From positions 248,001 to 312,000 of the forward strand of contig NZ_LIPG01000001.1 of NCBI RefSeq assembly GCF_001905505.1: 64,000 bases of DNA, in the 5' to 3' direction. The position numbers and the translations under genes were made by a program. This document shows, piece by piece, positions 16,668 to 24,266 of the stretch (positions within the stretch are counted from its first letter, which is position 1; the number at the start of each line of letters is the position of its first letter). The notes under the pieces are model-generated. The model was not told where the DNA came from. It did not search any database and saw nothing but the letters and a program-made list of their open reading frames with translations. The DNA comes from Streptomyces sp. CB02058 (GTDB taxonomy: Bacteria; Actinomycetota; Actinomycetes; Streptomycetales; Streptomycetaceae).

Positions 16668-16955
16668 TCAGACCCAGGGGTCCTGGCGCTCCCAGGGCGG
16701 GAGGTCCTCCTCGCGGTAGCCGCAACGGCAGGACAGGACCTGGCAGGGGGCGTCGCGATGGAGGTGCCGGGGGTGCGGGCACAGGGCGCAGGGGCCGGCC
16801 GTCAGGCCGGTCTCCTGCTCGTTCCTGTACAGGGTGCAGGCGCAGCCCGCCTTGGACTCCCACCCGCAGCGGCCCGACGCGTTCGCATGGCGGTAGCGCG
16901 GGTGGCCGCAGTCACGGCAGTCGTCCTTCAGGTCCTGCGAGGAACTCTCGGGCAT
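16668..16955 (-). CDS. Small protein with two tandem Cys/His zinc-binding modules
   Basis: A 95-residue protein with 10 Cys. Two copies of the same module are visible: C13-x2-C16-x-H18-x4-H23...C30...C38-x-C40 and C56-x2-C59-x-H61-x4-H66...C71...C76-x-C78, each starting CxxCxHPRxxH. The spacing is conserved while the linkers differ, which points to internal duplication and metal binding. The N-terminus is short and acidic; the C-terminus ends in WERQDPWV. I do not recognise the family. Its first 44 bases overlap the end of the EamA gene in another frame on the same strand, so it is probably co-transcribed with that exporter. Confidence 0.75.
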   Translation of the reverse strand: MPESSSQDLKDDCRDCGHPRYRHANASGRCGWESKAGCACTLYRNEQETGLTAGPCALCPHPRHLHRDAPCQVLSCRCGYREEDLPPWERQDPWV

Positions 16956-17955
16956 CGGTGCTCAACTCCTTTGCCGGGCAAGCAGGATCGCTCTCGCAGT
17001 ATGACCGGTCGGACTCGTGCCGGGTGGCGGCGTCGGCGCGGACGCCGGGCCGGGGCGCCGTGGAGACCACGACGGTGTTGGCGGCGACGATCACCGCGAC
17101 GGCCGACCAGGAGGCCGCGTCCAGGTGCTGGTCCAGGACCGCGAGGCCGATCAGCGCGGCGAAGACCGGGTTCACGCTCATGAAGACGCCGAAGAAGTGC
17201 GGTGGCACCCGGCGCAGGGCCATCAGGTCCGCCACGAACGGCACGGCCGACGAGAGCACCCCGGCGACCGGCGCGCAGACCAGCGCCAGCGGTGTGGGCG
17301 GGTGCTGCCAGAGCACCCACACGCCCACGGGCAGATACAGCGCGCCCGAGACCAGGGCGGCGGCGGCCGACCCCTCCAGACCGGGCAGCCGGGCCCCGAC
17401 GGTGCGGTTGCAGTGGATGTAGCAGCCCCAGCAGACCGCCGCCAGCAGGGCGAGGCCGATGCCGAGGTAGTCGGTGGTGGGGGTGGGGCGTGCCAGTACC
17501 GCCACCGCTCCCGCCGCGGCCAGTGCGGAGGCGAGGTCGGCACGGCGGCGGGAGCCGGCCAGGGCCACGGTCAGCGGGCCGAGGAACTCCAGCGTGACGG
17601 CCAGCCCGAGCCCGATCCGCTCGATCGCCGCGTACAGGGACAGGTTCATCCCGGCGAACACCAGCGCCAGGCACAGTACCGGGCGCCACTGCGCCGCGGT
17701 GAAGCTCCGCAGCCGGGGCCGTCCGGCCGTCCCGAGCACGGCGGCGGCCACCCACTGGCGCACCGCCACCACGCCGACCGGCCCGATCGCCGGGAAGGCC
17801 AGCGCCGCGACCGCCGCTCCGCTCTGGTTGGACAGGCCGCTGCCCAGCATCAGCGCCATCCCGCCCCAGCGCTCCGCGCGCGGGCCGGGACCGCGCGCAC
17901 CGGCGGCCTGCGGGGTGGCGGACGGCACGGCTGCGGGGGAGGTCGCGGGCTTCAT
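16912..17955 (-). CDS. EamA/RhtA-type transporter
   Basis: A 347-residue DMT-superfamily exporter with two EamA repeats (about ten helices). Typical segments are GVVAVRQWVAAAVL, ALVFAGMNLSLYAAIERIGLGLAVTLEFLGPL and VAGVLSSAVPFVADLMALRRVPPHFFGVFMSVNPVFAALIG. The RhtA-like layout suggests export of amino acids or similar metabolites. The ATG at 17955 is preferred to one eight codons upstream. It has an unusual hydrophilic C-terminal tail of about 40 residues that runs into the next gene. It is divergent from a LysR gene with a palindrome between them, and a second LysR/EamA pair is found at 43.3-45.4 kb. Confidence 0.9.
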   Translation of the reverse strand: MKPATSPAAVPSATPQAAGARGPGPRAERWGGMALMLGSGLSNQSGAAVAALAFPAIGPVGVVAVRQWVAAAVLGTAGRPRLRSFTAAQWRPVLCLALVFAGMNLSLYAAIERIGLGLAVTLEFLGPLTVALAGSRRRADLASALAAAGAVAVLARPTPTTDYLGIGLALLAAVCWGCYIHCNRTVGARLPGLEGSAAAALVSGALYLPVGVWVLWQHPPTPLALVCAPVAGVLSSAVPFVADLMALRRVPPHFFGVFMSVNPVFAALIGLAVLDQHLDAASWSAVAVIVAANTVVVSTAPRPGVRADAATRHESDRSYCESDPACPAKELSTDAREFLAGPEGRLP

Positions 17956-17979
17956 GCGCCCACCATGGGACGCCACCAT

Positions 17980-17998
17980 CCATGCGCAAAATGCATGG
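17980..17998. promoter_or_regulatory. LysR-type box between EamA and LysR genes
   Basis: CCATGC-N7-GCATGG is a perfect interrupted palindrome of 19 bp. It contains the classical LysR T-N11-A core (T17983, A17995) and lies 24-43 bp from both start codons. It should bind the divergently encoded LysR protein, controlling exporter and regulator together. Confidence 0.6.
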
Positions 17999-18023
17999 GG
18001 CGCGCGACCTATACGCTGGGCGT

Positions 18024-18896
18024 ATGGATGATGGGCGGAAGACGGCCGGCGCGGTGGAGCTGAAGCAGCTGCGCTGTCTGGTCGCCATCGTCGACACCGG
18101 CAGCTTCACCGACGCCGCGCACGAACTCGGCGTCTCCCAGGCCGCCGTCTCCCGGACGCTGACCGCGCTGGAGGGAGTGCTCGGGGTGCGGCTGCTGCAC
18201 CGTACGAGCCGCTCCGTCGCCCCCACGACGGTGGGCGTGCAGGTCCTGGCCCGTGCGCGCGTCCTGCTCGCGGGCGCGGACGAACTCGTGCGCGAGGCCA
18301 CCGTGGGCCACACCCGGCTGCACGTGGGCCACGCCTGGTCCGCCTTCGGCCGCCACACCACCGAGTTCCAGCGCCGCTGGCACGAACAGCACCCCGAGAC
18401 CGAACTGCGCCTGATCCGCCACAACAGCCCCACGGGCGGCCTGGCGGAGGGCCGGTGCGACCTCGCCGTCGTCCGCGCCCCGCTCGACCTGACGTCCTGG
18501 TCGTACGCCCTGATCGGTCACGAGGCCCGCTGTGTCGCGCTGGCGTCCGACGACCCCTGGGCCCGTCGCCGCAGCATCCGCCTGGACGAGGTCCGCGGCC
18601 GGACCCTGGCGATCGACCGGCGCACGGGCACCACCACGCTGGACCTCTGGTCCGCGGACGACCGGCCCGCCGTCGAATACATCCACGACATCGACGACTG
18701 GCTCGCCGCCATCGCCACCGGCCGCTGCATCGGCCTCACCCCCCAGGCCACGGCAGCCCAGTACCGCCGCGACGGGATCGTCTACCGTCCCCTGCGCCAC
18801 GCGGAACCCGTCCCCGTGTACCTCATGTGGCGCACCCACGACGCTCACCCGGCCACCCACACCGCCATCGCCCTCGCCACCGAGCTCTACCGCTGA
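18024..18896 (+). CDS. LysR-family transcriptional regulator
   Basis: A 290-residue regulator. The N-terminal winged helix is clear (ELKQLRCLVAIVDTGSFTDAAHELGVSQAAVSRTLTALEGVLGVRLL), followed by the substrate-binding-like effector domain. I chose ATG 18024 because TACGCT (18012-18017) ends 6 nt upstream, the leaderless pattern recurring in this window; an in-frame ATG at 17982 would place the operator inside the gene. The effector segment LHVGHAWSAFGRHTTEFQRRW is nearly repeated in the LysR protein at 43.3-44.2 kb, showing the two are paralogues. The probable target is the divergent EamA gene. Confidence 0.93.
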   Translation: MDDGRKTAGAVELKQLRCLVAIVDTGSFTDAAHELGVSQAAVSRTLTALEGVLGVRLLHRTSRSVAPTTVGVQVLARARVLLAGADELVREATVGHTRLHVGHAWSAFGRHTTEFQRRWHEQHPETELRLIRHNSPTGGLAEGRCDLAVVRAPLDLTSWSYALIGHEARCVALASDDPWARRRSIRLDEVRGRTLAIDRRTGTTTLDLWSADDRPAVEYIHDIDDWLAAIATGRCIGLTPQATAAQYRRDGIVYRPLRHAEPVPVYLMWRTHDAHPATHTAIALATELYR

Positions 18897-18944
18897 ACCC
18901 CCGCGTTTTCCGCCTCCCCGTACGACCCGTGACAGGAGAGCCGC

Positions 18945-19592
18945 ATGACCGGTACCGAATCGACAGCGACGGTATGGCCGTTGATCCACGCGGAGAGGGC
19001 GGCACTTGCCTCCGATCTCGCGGACCTGACCGATGAGCGGTGGCGGACCACCTCCCTCTGCACCGCACTGACGGTGCGTGAGGTCCTCGCCCATCTCACC
19101 GCGGGGGCGCGTCTGAACCCGGTGCGCTGGATGGCCGGAGTGATCCGCTGCCGGTTCGACTTCGACAAGCAGGTGGCCGTCCGGCTGGCCGAGCAGATGG
19201 GCGCGACCCCGGCCGAGACCCTTGAACGCTTCCGGCAGTCCGTCACGAGCACGACCAAGCCCCCGCTGCCCGTCCTGGCCATGCTGGGCGAGACGATCGT
19301 GCACGGTGAGGACATCCGGCGCCCTCTGGGCATCCGCCACGACTCCCCGATCGAGGTGCTGACACGGGTGGCCGAGTACTACGCGGGCACGGACATGGTG
19401 GTCCTCGCCAAGGGGCGGATCGAGGGCCTGAGCCTCGCCGCCGACGACGGGCCGTTCAGGACAGGCACCGGCCCCCTCGTGACCGGCCCCACCCTGTCCC
19501 TGCTGATGGCCATGACGGGACGGGGGCCGCACTGCGACGACCTCTCGGGCGACGGCGTGGAGCTCCTGCGCGAGCGGTGCCCGGCGGTGTGA
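18945..19592 (+). CDS. Maleylpyruvate isomerase-like mycothiol-dependent protein (DinB fold)
   Basis: A 215-residue protein of the DinB/MDMPI superfamily that often uses mycothiol, the actinobacterial thiol. The N-terminal helix bundle pattern is visible (WPLIHAERAALASDLADLTDERWRTTSLC, then VREVLAHLTAGARLNPVRW with the metal-type His). A later EDIRRPLG segment matches the family. CAGGAG precedes the ATG by about 6 nt. It follows the LysR gene by 48 bp in the same direction and could be part of its regulon. The reaction is unknown; mycothiol use is inferred from family and lineage. Confidence 0.82.
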   Translation: MTGTESTATVWPLIHAERAALASDLADLTDERWRTTSLCTALTVREVLAHLTAGARLNPVRWMAGVIRCRFDFDKQVAVRLAEQMGATPAETLERFRQSVTSTTKPPLPVLAMLGETIVHGEDIRRPLGIRHDSPIEVLTRVAEYYAGTDMVVLAKGRIEGLSLAADDGPFRTGTGPLVTGPTLSLLMAMTGRGPHCDDLSGDGVELLRERCPAV

Positions 19593-19840
19593 CGGGAGGG
19601 GCGGAGCGACCGGTCGTACCGCTGTTCACGGGCTCGTGGCGGGCGACAGCAGCCGTTGCGGAGGGGTGAGTTGGCCCATGATCGCGTATCGGGGCATATG
19701 CGGAACAGGACCCCTCCGTGTGCGGTAACGTAATCGCGTCATCACGTTCCGTGCACACGATGTGTACGGGCGGCCCCCGGGGGTGCTACCAACACCAGCC
19801 CGAGAGCCTTCACCCGCGAGTGGATCAGGAGTCCACCGAG

Positions 19841-20848
19841 ATGCTTCGGCATGCTATCGCGCCCTCCCGGCGCTACACGAAGGCTTCGCACGACGTCGTA
19901 CGCCATACGCGGCTGACCAGCGACGCGAAGATTCTGCTCCTGGCCATTCAAGGGCTCCCCGACGACCAGGCCGGCCTGCCGCTCAGCGAGCACGCGCGGA
20001 AGCTCGGCATCACCGGGCGGGCGTATCAGAAGTCCAAGGAACTGCTGGTCGCGCATGGTTACGTCCATGAGTGGCGCGAGCAGGGGGAGCGCGGGCGGTG
20101 GGTGACGGAGCAGCTCCTCTCCAACGTCCCCCTCACGCGCGAGGAGGCGGCCGGGCTCCGCCAGGGACGCCCCCCGGTGCTTCCGAGTGCCCGGAAACCG
20201 ACGGTCGGTGAACCAGCCGGTCGGGTGGTCGGTCATCAACTACCGGTGGATGAAGAACTGGAGAAGAACATTCCCCACCCACCCTCCGAAGCCGAAGCCG
20301 AAGCCGAAGCCGAAGCCGAAGCCGGGCCCGAGACCGAGCTGGGCCCGGAAGTGGCGGAAGGCGAGCGCGTGTTGCTGTCGCTGCGGCATGTGAGGCGGGA
20401 GCTGTACCTCGGGGCGCGGGAGGCCAGGGCGCTCGCCGAACTCGCCGCCCGCTGGCTGTCGCGCGGGGTGTCGGCGGGTGAGCTGCGGCGCGTGCTGACC
20501 AGTGAACTGCCGGGCGACGGGGTGCGATCGGCGGTCGGGTTCCTGCGCTTCAGGCTGCTGCACAAGATGCCGCCGGAGCTCCCCGCCGGGCACTCCCCGG
20601 AGCCTGCCGCACCGCCGCCCGTCGCGGAACTGGTGGTCTGCGCGGCGCGGGGGGAGGAGGAACACGTCTTCCGTCCGGTCGCCGACGAGGCCGAGTGCGG
20701 CCCGTGCCGCCGACGCGCCGCACGGGAGCACTGGTCCCGGCAGAGGGCTCTGGCGGAGGCCGAGCCCGACCCCCTCCCGTGGCGGCAACGCTTCGCGCGG
20801 GCCGGGGCGCCCACCCCTGGCGGCGAAGCAGCGCCCTGCGCGCCGTAG
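19841..20848 (+). CDS. Helix-turn-helix protein with (Glu-Ala) repeat linker
   Basis: A 335-residue protein. Residues 1-100 form a winged-helix DNA-binding domain (DVVRHTRLTSDAKILLLAIQGLP, PLSEHARKLGITGRAYQKSKELLVAHGYV), reminiscent of replication-initiator-like or MarR-like folds common in Streptomyces. A low-complexity linker contains six Glu-Ala repeats. The C-terminal half has a conserved helical segment (LSLRHVRRELYLGAREARALAELAARWLSRGVSAGELRRVLTSEL) and ends with a possible Cys cluster (VVCAARGEEEHVFRP...CGPCRRR). The ATG is preceded by CAGGAG at 9 nt. The family is widespread in streptomycetes and uncharacterised; a regulatory role is inferred. Confidence 0.8.
   Translation: MLRHAIAPSRRYTKASHDVVRHTRLTSDAKILLLAIQGLPDDQAGLPLSEHARKLGITGRAYQKSKELLVAHGYVHEWREQGERGRWVTEQLLSNVPLTREEAAGLRQGRPPVLPSARKPTVGEPAGRVVGHQLPVDEELEKNIPHPPSEAEAEAEAEAEAGPETELGPEVAEGERVLLSLRHVRRELYLGAREARALAELAARWLSRGVSAGELRRVLTSELPGDGVRSAVGFLRFRLLHKMPPELPAGHSPEPAAPPPVAELVVCAARGEEEHVFRPVADEAECGPCRRRAAREHWSRQRALAEAEPDPLPWRQRFARAGAPTPGGEAAPCAP
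20288..20323 (+). repeat. Six tandem copies of GAAGCC inside the HTH gene
   Basis: A perfect hexanucleotide microsatellite encodes (Glu-Ala)6 in the linker between the DNA-binding domain and the C-terminal half. Because the unit is 6 bp, expansion or contraction keeps the frame and only changes linker length. Confidence 0.9.
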
Positions 20849-20927
20849 CCGGGGTGCCCTGGCAGGGGTGCCCTGGCGTGGACCGGCTGGCGGGGCAACT
20901 GTCATAGGCGGGAGCTAGGTTCGGCGT

Positions 20928-21788
20928 ATGAGAACTGAGGTGTCCGAGAAGCTGGACCGTTTCCGCCGGAAGGCGCTCGCACGCGGCGTCCCGGCCGACG
21001 CGGTGGAGCGCTGGCTGGCGTCCGCCCGCCCGTGCGTGACCCTGGCTCCGATGGCGGACGGGCTCGTGGTGGGGCGGCTCGGCGGTCCTGTGATGCTTCC
21101 CGCCGACGCTCCCGAGCTCGGCCGGCACCTGCATCTGATCGCCACCCTGGAGCTCACCGCACTGCCACAGGGGGCGACAGGGCTGCACCTGCCGTCCGAC
21201 GGCCGGCTTCTGCTGTTCGCCCACGCCGACCTGGAGGAGTGCGAGGCGTCCGGCGAGGTGGTGTACGTCCCGGCCGGTATACCCGTCGAGGAACGACGCG
21301 TGGACCATGGCTACGAACCGGACCACGCGATGGCGGATCTCGATGTGCGACTGGAGGAGCTGGGAGAGCTGCGGCTCGCCCACGACGTCTCGCTGCCGGA
21401 CCACGAGGTGCTCTTCGACCCTTCCGAGCACCCGCACGCCGGCGAACTGCGCGCGGCCTGGGCCGACGTGCGGGACGCGGACTGGAAGCAGCTCGGCCGG
21501 GGACATTTGCAGATCGACGGTTACGCCACGGACCCCTACGGCGAGGACGACCCCGTCACGGCGTGCCAACTGCACGCGCAGCGCCGGGAGGACGCGGACG
21601 GCGGGCCCGGTGAGGAGGGCCGGCGCCCGAGCCCCTGGGAAGCCCCCCGGCCGGGGGACTGGGCGCTGCTCGGTCAATGGCACGGCCTGGTGGGCGGGGT
21701 CCTGTACTGGACGGCCACGAGGCAGGACGTGTCGGAGCGCCGCTTCGACCGGACGACTGTCCTGGGGTTCTTCGAGGGACCGTTCTAG
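20928..21788 (+). CDS. DUF1963 (YwqG-like) protein
   Basis: A 286-residue protein of the DUF1963 family, a beta-rich fold of unknown function. Typical segments are VGRLGGPVMLPADAPELGRHLHLIATLELTALP, LLFAHADLEE and the C-terminal WALLGQWHGL...VLYWTATRQDVSERRFDRT. The length suits the family. TAGGTT (20916-20921) ends exactly 6 nt before the ATG, indicating a leaderless transcript. It stands among other solitary plus-strand genes, and nothing nearby suggests a role. Confidence 0.85.
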   Translation: MRTEVSEKLDRFRRKALARGVPADAVERWLASARPCVTLAPMADGLVVGRLGGPVMLPADAPELGRHLHLIATLELTALPQGATGLHLPSDGRLLLFAHADLEECEASGEVVYVPAGIPVEERRVDHGYEPDHAMADLDVRLEELGELRLAHDVSLPDHEVLFDPSEHPHAGELRAAWADVRDADWKQLGRGHLQIDGYATDPYGEDDPVTACQLHAQRREDADGGPGEEGRRPSPWEAPRPGDWALLGQWHGLVGGVLYWTATRQDVSERRFDRTTVLGFFEGPF

Positions 21789-21957
21789 TCCCGCGTCGCG
21801 CGGTGTGCGCCCCAGGACACGCGCCGGGGGCCCACTCCGTTGCGTACTCCCGTGGCGGGAGCGCTTCGCGCCTCCCGGTGCCGCCGCTGCCGGTGGCCAA
21901 GGGCCGTCCCCCGCCGAACCGCGCCGCGCTCCGCGTCCGGCTGGCAGAATCCGGAGC

Positions 21958-22842
21958 ATGGCGGACATCATCACGCGTGACGGAACGTGGAGCTTCGACG
22001 GGGACGCGATACGCGTCGTCCCCGGCAGCAAGGTCCACCCGGTGCGACAGGACCTCGGCGAGTTCGCCGTCCCGCTGCGCGCGGTGGCCGGGGTGTCGTT
22101 CGAGCCGGACCGCAAGGGCGGCCGTCTGCGGCTGAGACTGCGCGACGGCGCCTGCCCCGTCCTGCGGGCGGCCGACGGGCGGCTCAAGGACACCTCCGAC
22201 CCGTACCAGCTCGTGGTCGAGAAGGACCGCGCGGGCGTGGCCGAGTATCTCGTCGACGAGATCCGCAACGCCCTGCTGATTGAACAGGTCCCCGACGGAC
22301 CCGTGGACGGCTTCCTGCTGCCGGGACCCTCGGTGCCGGTGTCCGGCGGCGGTGGTGACGGCACGGCGTCCTTCGACGGGCAGACCGTCCGCCTCACCTG
22401 GAACTGGAAGGCCGAGGAGTCGAAGGCCGCGGGCGGCGCGGTGACCCTGCCGCTGTCGGAGGTCACCGGGGTGCGCTGGATACCGTGCATCGGGCTGGAG
22501 AACGGCTCCCTGCGCTTCGACCGGGGCGGCGCCGTCTCGCCGTCGCCCGCCAAGTTCGACCCGTACTCCCTGGATCTGTGGGGGCTGTCGAAGCGGGAGT
22601 ACACGGCGGTGCTGGTCGCCGCCGCCGTTCTCGTGCGGCTGCCGTCGCCGGGGGGCCGGGCCGAGCTCGCCCCGCCCGTGGAGCAGCCGGAAGCCGCCCC
22701 GGCGCCCGCCCCGGTCCCGGCGGCCGACGATCACGACGTCCTGCTGCGCAGGCTCCGGGAGCTCGGTGAGCTGTACGAGTCGGGCATCCTCACCGACGAG
22801 GAGTTCGCCCTCGCCAAACGGGCCGTGCTGAAGCGCCTCTGA
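21958..22842 (+). CDS. DUF4429 protein with C-terminal SHOCT domain
   Basis: A 294-residue protein with two DUF4429 modules. The first is about residues 3-105 (WSFDGDAIRVVPGSKVHPVRQDLGEFAVPLRAVAGVSFEP...DPYQLVV). The second is about 125-235 (ASFDGQTVRLTW...VTLPLSEVTGVRWIP...DPYSLDLW). After a Pro/Ala linker comes a SHOCT helix hairpin (LLRRLRELGELYESGILTDEEFALAKRAVL, about 258-292), which commonly mediates oligomerisation. The fold is PH/bPH-like and the function is unknown. CAGAAT ends 7 nt before the ATG, and a GGAG is too close to act as a normal ribosome-binding site. Confidence 0.88.
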   Translation: MADIITRDGTWSFDGDAIRVVPGSKVHPVRQDLGEFAVPLRAVAGVSFEPDRKGGRLRLRLRDGACPVLRAADGRLKDTSDPYQLVVEKDRAGVAEYLVDEIRNALLIEQVPDGPVDGFLLPGPSVPVSGGGGDGTASFDGQTVRLTWNWKAEESKAAGGAVTLPLSEVTGVRWIPCIGLENGSLRFDRGGAVSPSPAKFDPYSLDLWGLSKREYTAVLVAAAVLVRLPSPGGRAELAPPVEQPEAAPAPAPVPAADDHDVLLRRLRELGELYESGILTDEEFALAKRAVLKRL

Positions 22843-22880
22843 CCGAGGGGCTGTCGGCCCCCGTTGATATATCTGGGGGC

Positions 22881-23318
22881 ATGACGGCATTCCGTGACTT
22901 CAACTTCAAGCTCCTCGTGGTGGAGCAGCTCATGTACTGGGACAAGACGCTCACCCCGGCGTTCAGCATGGCGGAGCACATGCGGGCGCGCGGGGTTGAG
23001 GACCTCCACGAGTACGTCGAGGAGAAGGGGCTGGAGTACACCGTCCTCGACGAGGCCCGCACCTACTTCGAGCAGTTGGAGATACCGGCGGAGCTGCTCG
23101 CCACCGTCGAGGAGCTGACCTTCGACGGCGGGCACCAGGTCTTCATCGAGTGCGCGCCGGTGTGGGACGGCGAGGACGACCTCTTCGACGTGCGCAGCCT
23201 CGACGACCTGGAACTGGTGCCGAATCTCAAGCGCTTCACCGGGGCGAAGGCGCTGGAGCACATGATCCCCGGCGCGTCGGAGACCCTGGCGGCCAGGGGT
23301 GTCATGGGGCGCTACTAG
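22881..23318 (+). CDS. DUF6892-like hypothetical protein
   Basis: A 145-residue soluble acidic protein (FRDFNFKLLVVEQLMYWDKTLTPAF...FDGGHQVFIECAPVWDGEDDLFDVRSLDDLELVPNLKRF). I recognise the pattern as DUF6892, a conserved family without known function that is often found near immunity-type or polymorphic-toxin genes; no toxin is present here. A small hairpin (GGGGC/GCCCC, 22846-22862) and an AT-rich TATATC box lie just upstream. It is a single-gene unit. Confidence 0.75.
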   Translation: MTAFRDFNFKLLVVEQLMYWDKTLTPAFSMAEHMRARGVEDLHEYVEEKGLEYTVLDEARTYFEQLEIPAELLATVEELTFDGGHQVFIECAPVWDGEDDLFDVRSLDDLELVPNLKRFTGAKALEHMIPGASETLAARGVMGRY

Positions 23319-23556
23319 GACCCTGGGAGGAGGGGGCGCTCGGACGCGCGCCGGGCGGCCCCGGACTGCTGTACGAGCGCTCACCGGTCCTGGCGGTCCG
23401 TGGGGCCGGCGGCGCGCCGCGTGGCGTGTCGTGCCGGACGAACCAGGACAATGGCGCTCGCGCCATCCAGACGCGACCAAGCCCTCTTCGGCCCCAGCGA
23501 CCCGCTCGACTGCCGTCGCGCGCCCCGGAGATACGGCCGACGAAGGAGGACCCGTG

Positions 23557-24195
23557 GTGGATGTCCCGGTGGAACAGCTGAATGGGACGGTCGACGGTGC
23601 GCGTACGCGCGCCCGCGGAAAGCTCCTGGAGGCCGCCCTGGAGCTGTTCGGGGTGTACGGCTACGCGCAGACGTCGGAGCAGGCCGTGTGTGTGATGGCG
23701 GGAGTGCCGGAGGAGGTCCTCTGGGAGGAGTTCGGCTCCCGCGAGGGACTGCTGACGGCTCTGCACAACCAGATCACGACCAGCGGACTGCGGGCGTCGG
23801 AACAGGCCCTGCTCTCCGAGGGGATGGACGACTGTTCACTGGAGCAGCGCTTCCGGAGGCTGTTCGACGCCTATGTGACGGCGGTGACCCGCGACCTGCG
23901 CGAGGCGCGCGTCTGCTTCGTCGAGGTGCTGGGGGTCAGCCCGGCCGTCGACGCGCACTGCAAGCGGTGGCGCGACCTGTGGGCCGACTTCCTGAACGGC
24001 GAGGCCGAGCGGGCGGCGGTGCGCGGCGAGGTGGAGGAGCGGGACCACCGGGTCGTGGTGATGGTGATGGTCGGTACGGTTCACGAGCTCATGGCCCACC
24101 ACGCCCGCCGCCCGCGCAGGGCGCGGCCCCACGAGGTGACGGAGGAGCTGACCAAGCTGGGACTCGCCATGCTCGGGGTGGAGTTCGTGGGCTGA
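23557..24195 (+). CDS. TetR-family transcriptional regulator
   Basis: A 212-residue regulator. The N-terminal helix-turn-helix reads RGKLLEAALELFGVYGYAQTSEQAVCVMAGVPEEVLWEEFGSREGLLTAL, slightly divergent from the TetR consensus: the usual tyrosine in the recognition helix (YxHF) is replaced by LWEEF. The C-terminal ligand domain is all-helical. The GTG at 23557 is 7 nt from AAGGAGG; a GTG at 23554 is only 4 nt away and would add one residue. No adjacent target or palindrome is obvious. It is convergent with an endonuclease/phosphatase-type gene. Confidence 0.88.
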   Translation: MDVPVEQLNGTVDGARTRARGKLLEAALELFGVYGYAQTSEQAVCVMAGVPEEVLWEEFGSREGLLTALHNQITTSGLRASEQALLSEGMDDCSLEQRFRRLFDAYVTAVTRDLREARVCFVEVLGVSPAVDAHCKRWRDLWADFLNGEAERAAVRGEVEERDHRVVVMVMVGTVHELMAHHARRPRRARPHEVTEELTKLGLAMLGVEFVG

Positions 24196-24202
24196 GCCGG
24201 CC

Positions 24203-24266
24203 GACCGCTCACGGCCTGATGCCGGCCGTCCCGGGCGGGTGACCGCTCACAGTCTGATGTCCGCCG
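24203..24266. repeat. Imperfect duplication of the 3' end of the EEP-family gene
   Basis: GACCGCTCAC plus about 16 further similar bases at 24203-24228 recurs at 24241-24266, the latter covering the stop codon and last codons of the minus-strand gene. The upstream copy would encode a decayed version of the same C-terminus (-IRP stop in place of -IRL stop). It looks like a small local duplication in the convergent gap. Confidence 0.6.

Noticed and set aside
14347..16863. Very long open frame on the minus strand opposite the ABC transporter genes
   Set aside because: It is a high-GC antisense shadow: the plus strand encodes a complete ATPase and permease with all motifs, while the antisense product is low-complexity Arg/Gly/Asp-rich with no domain.
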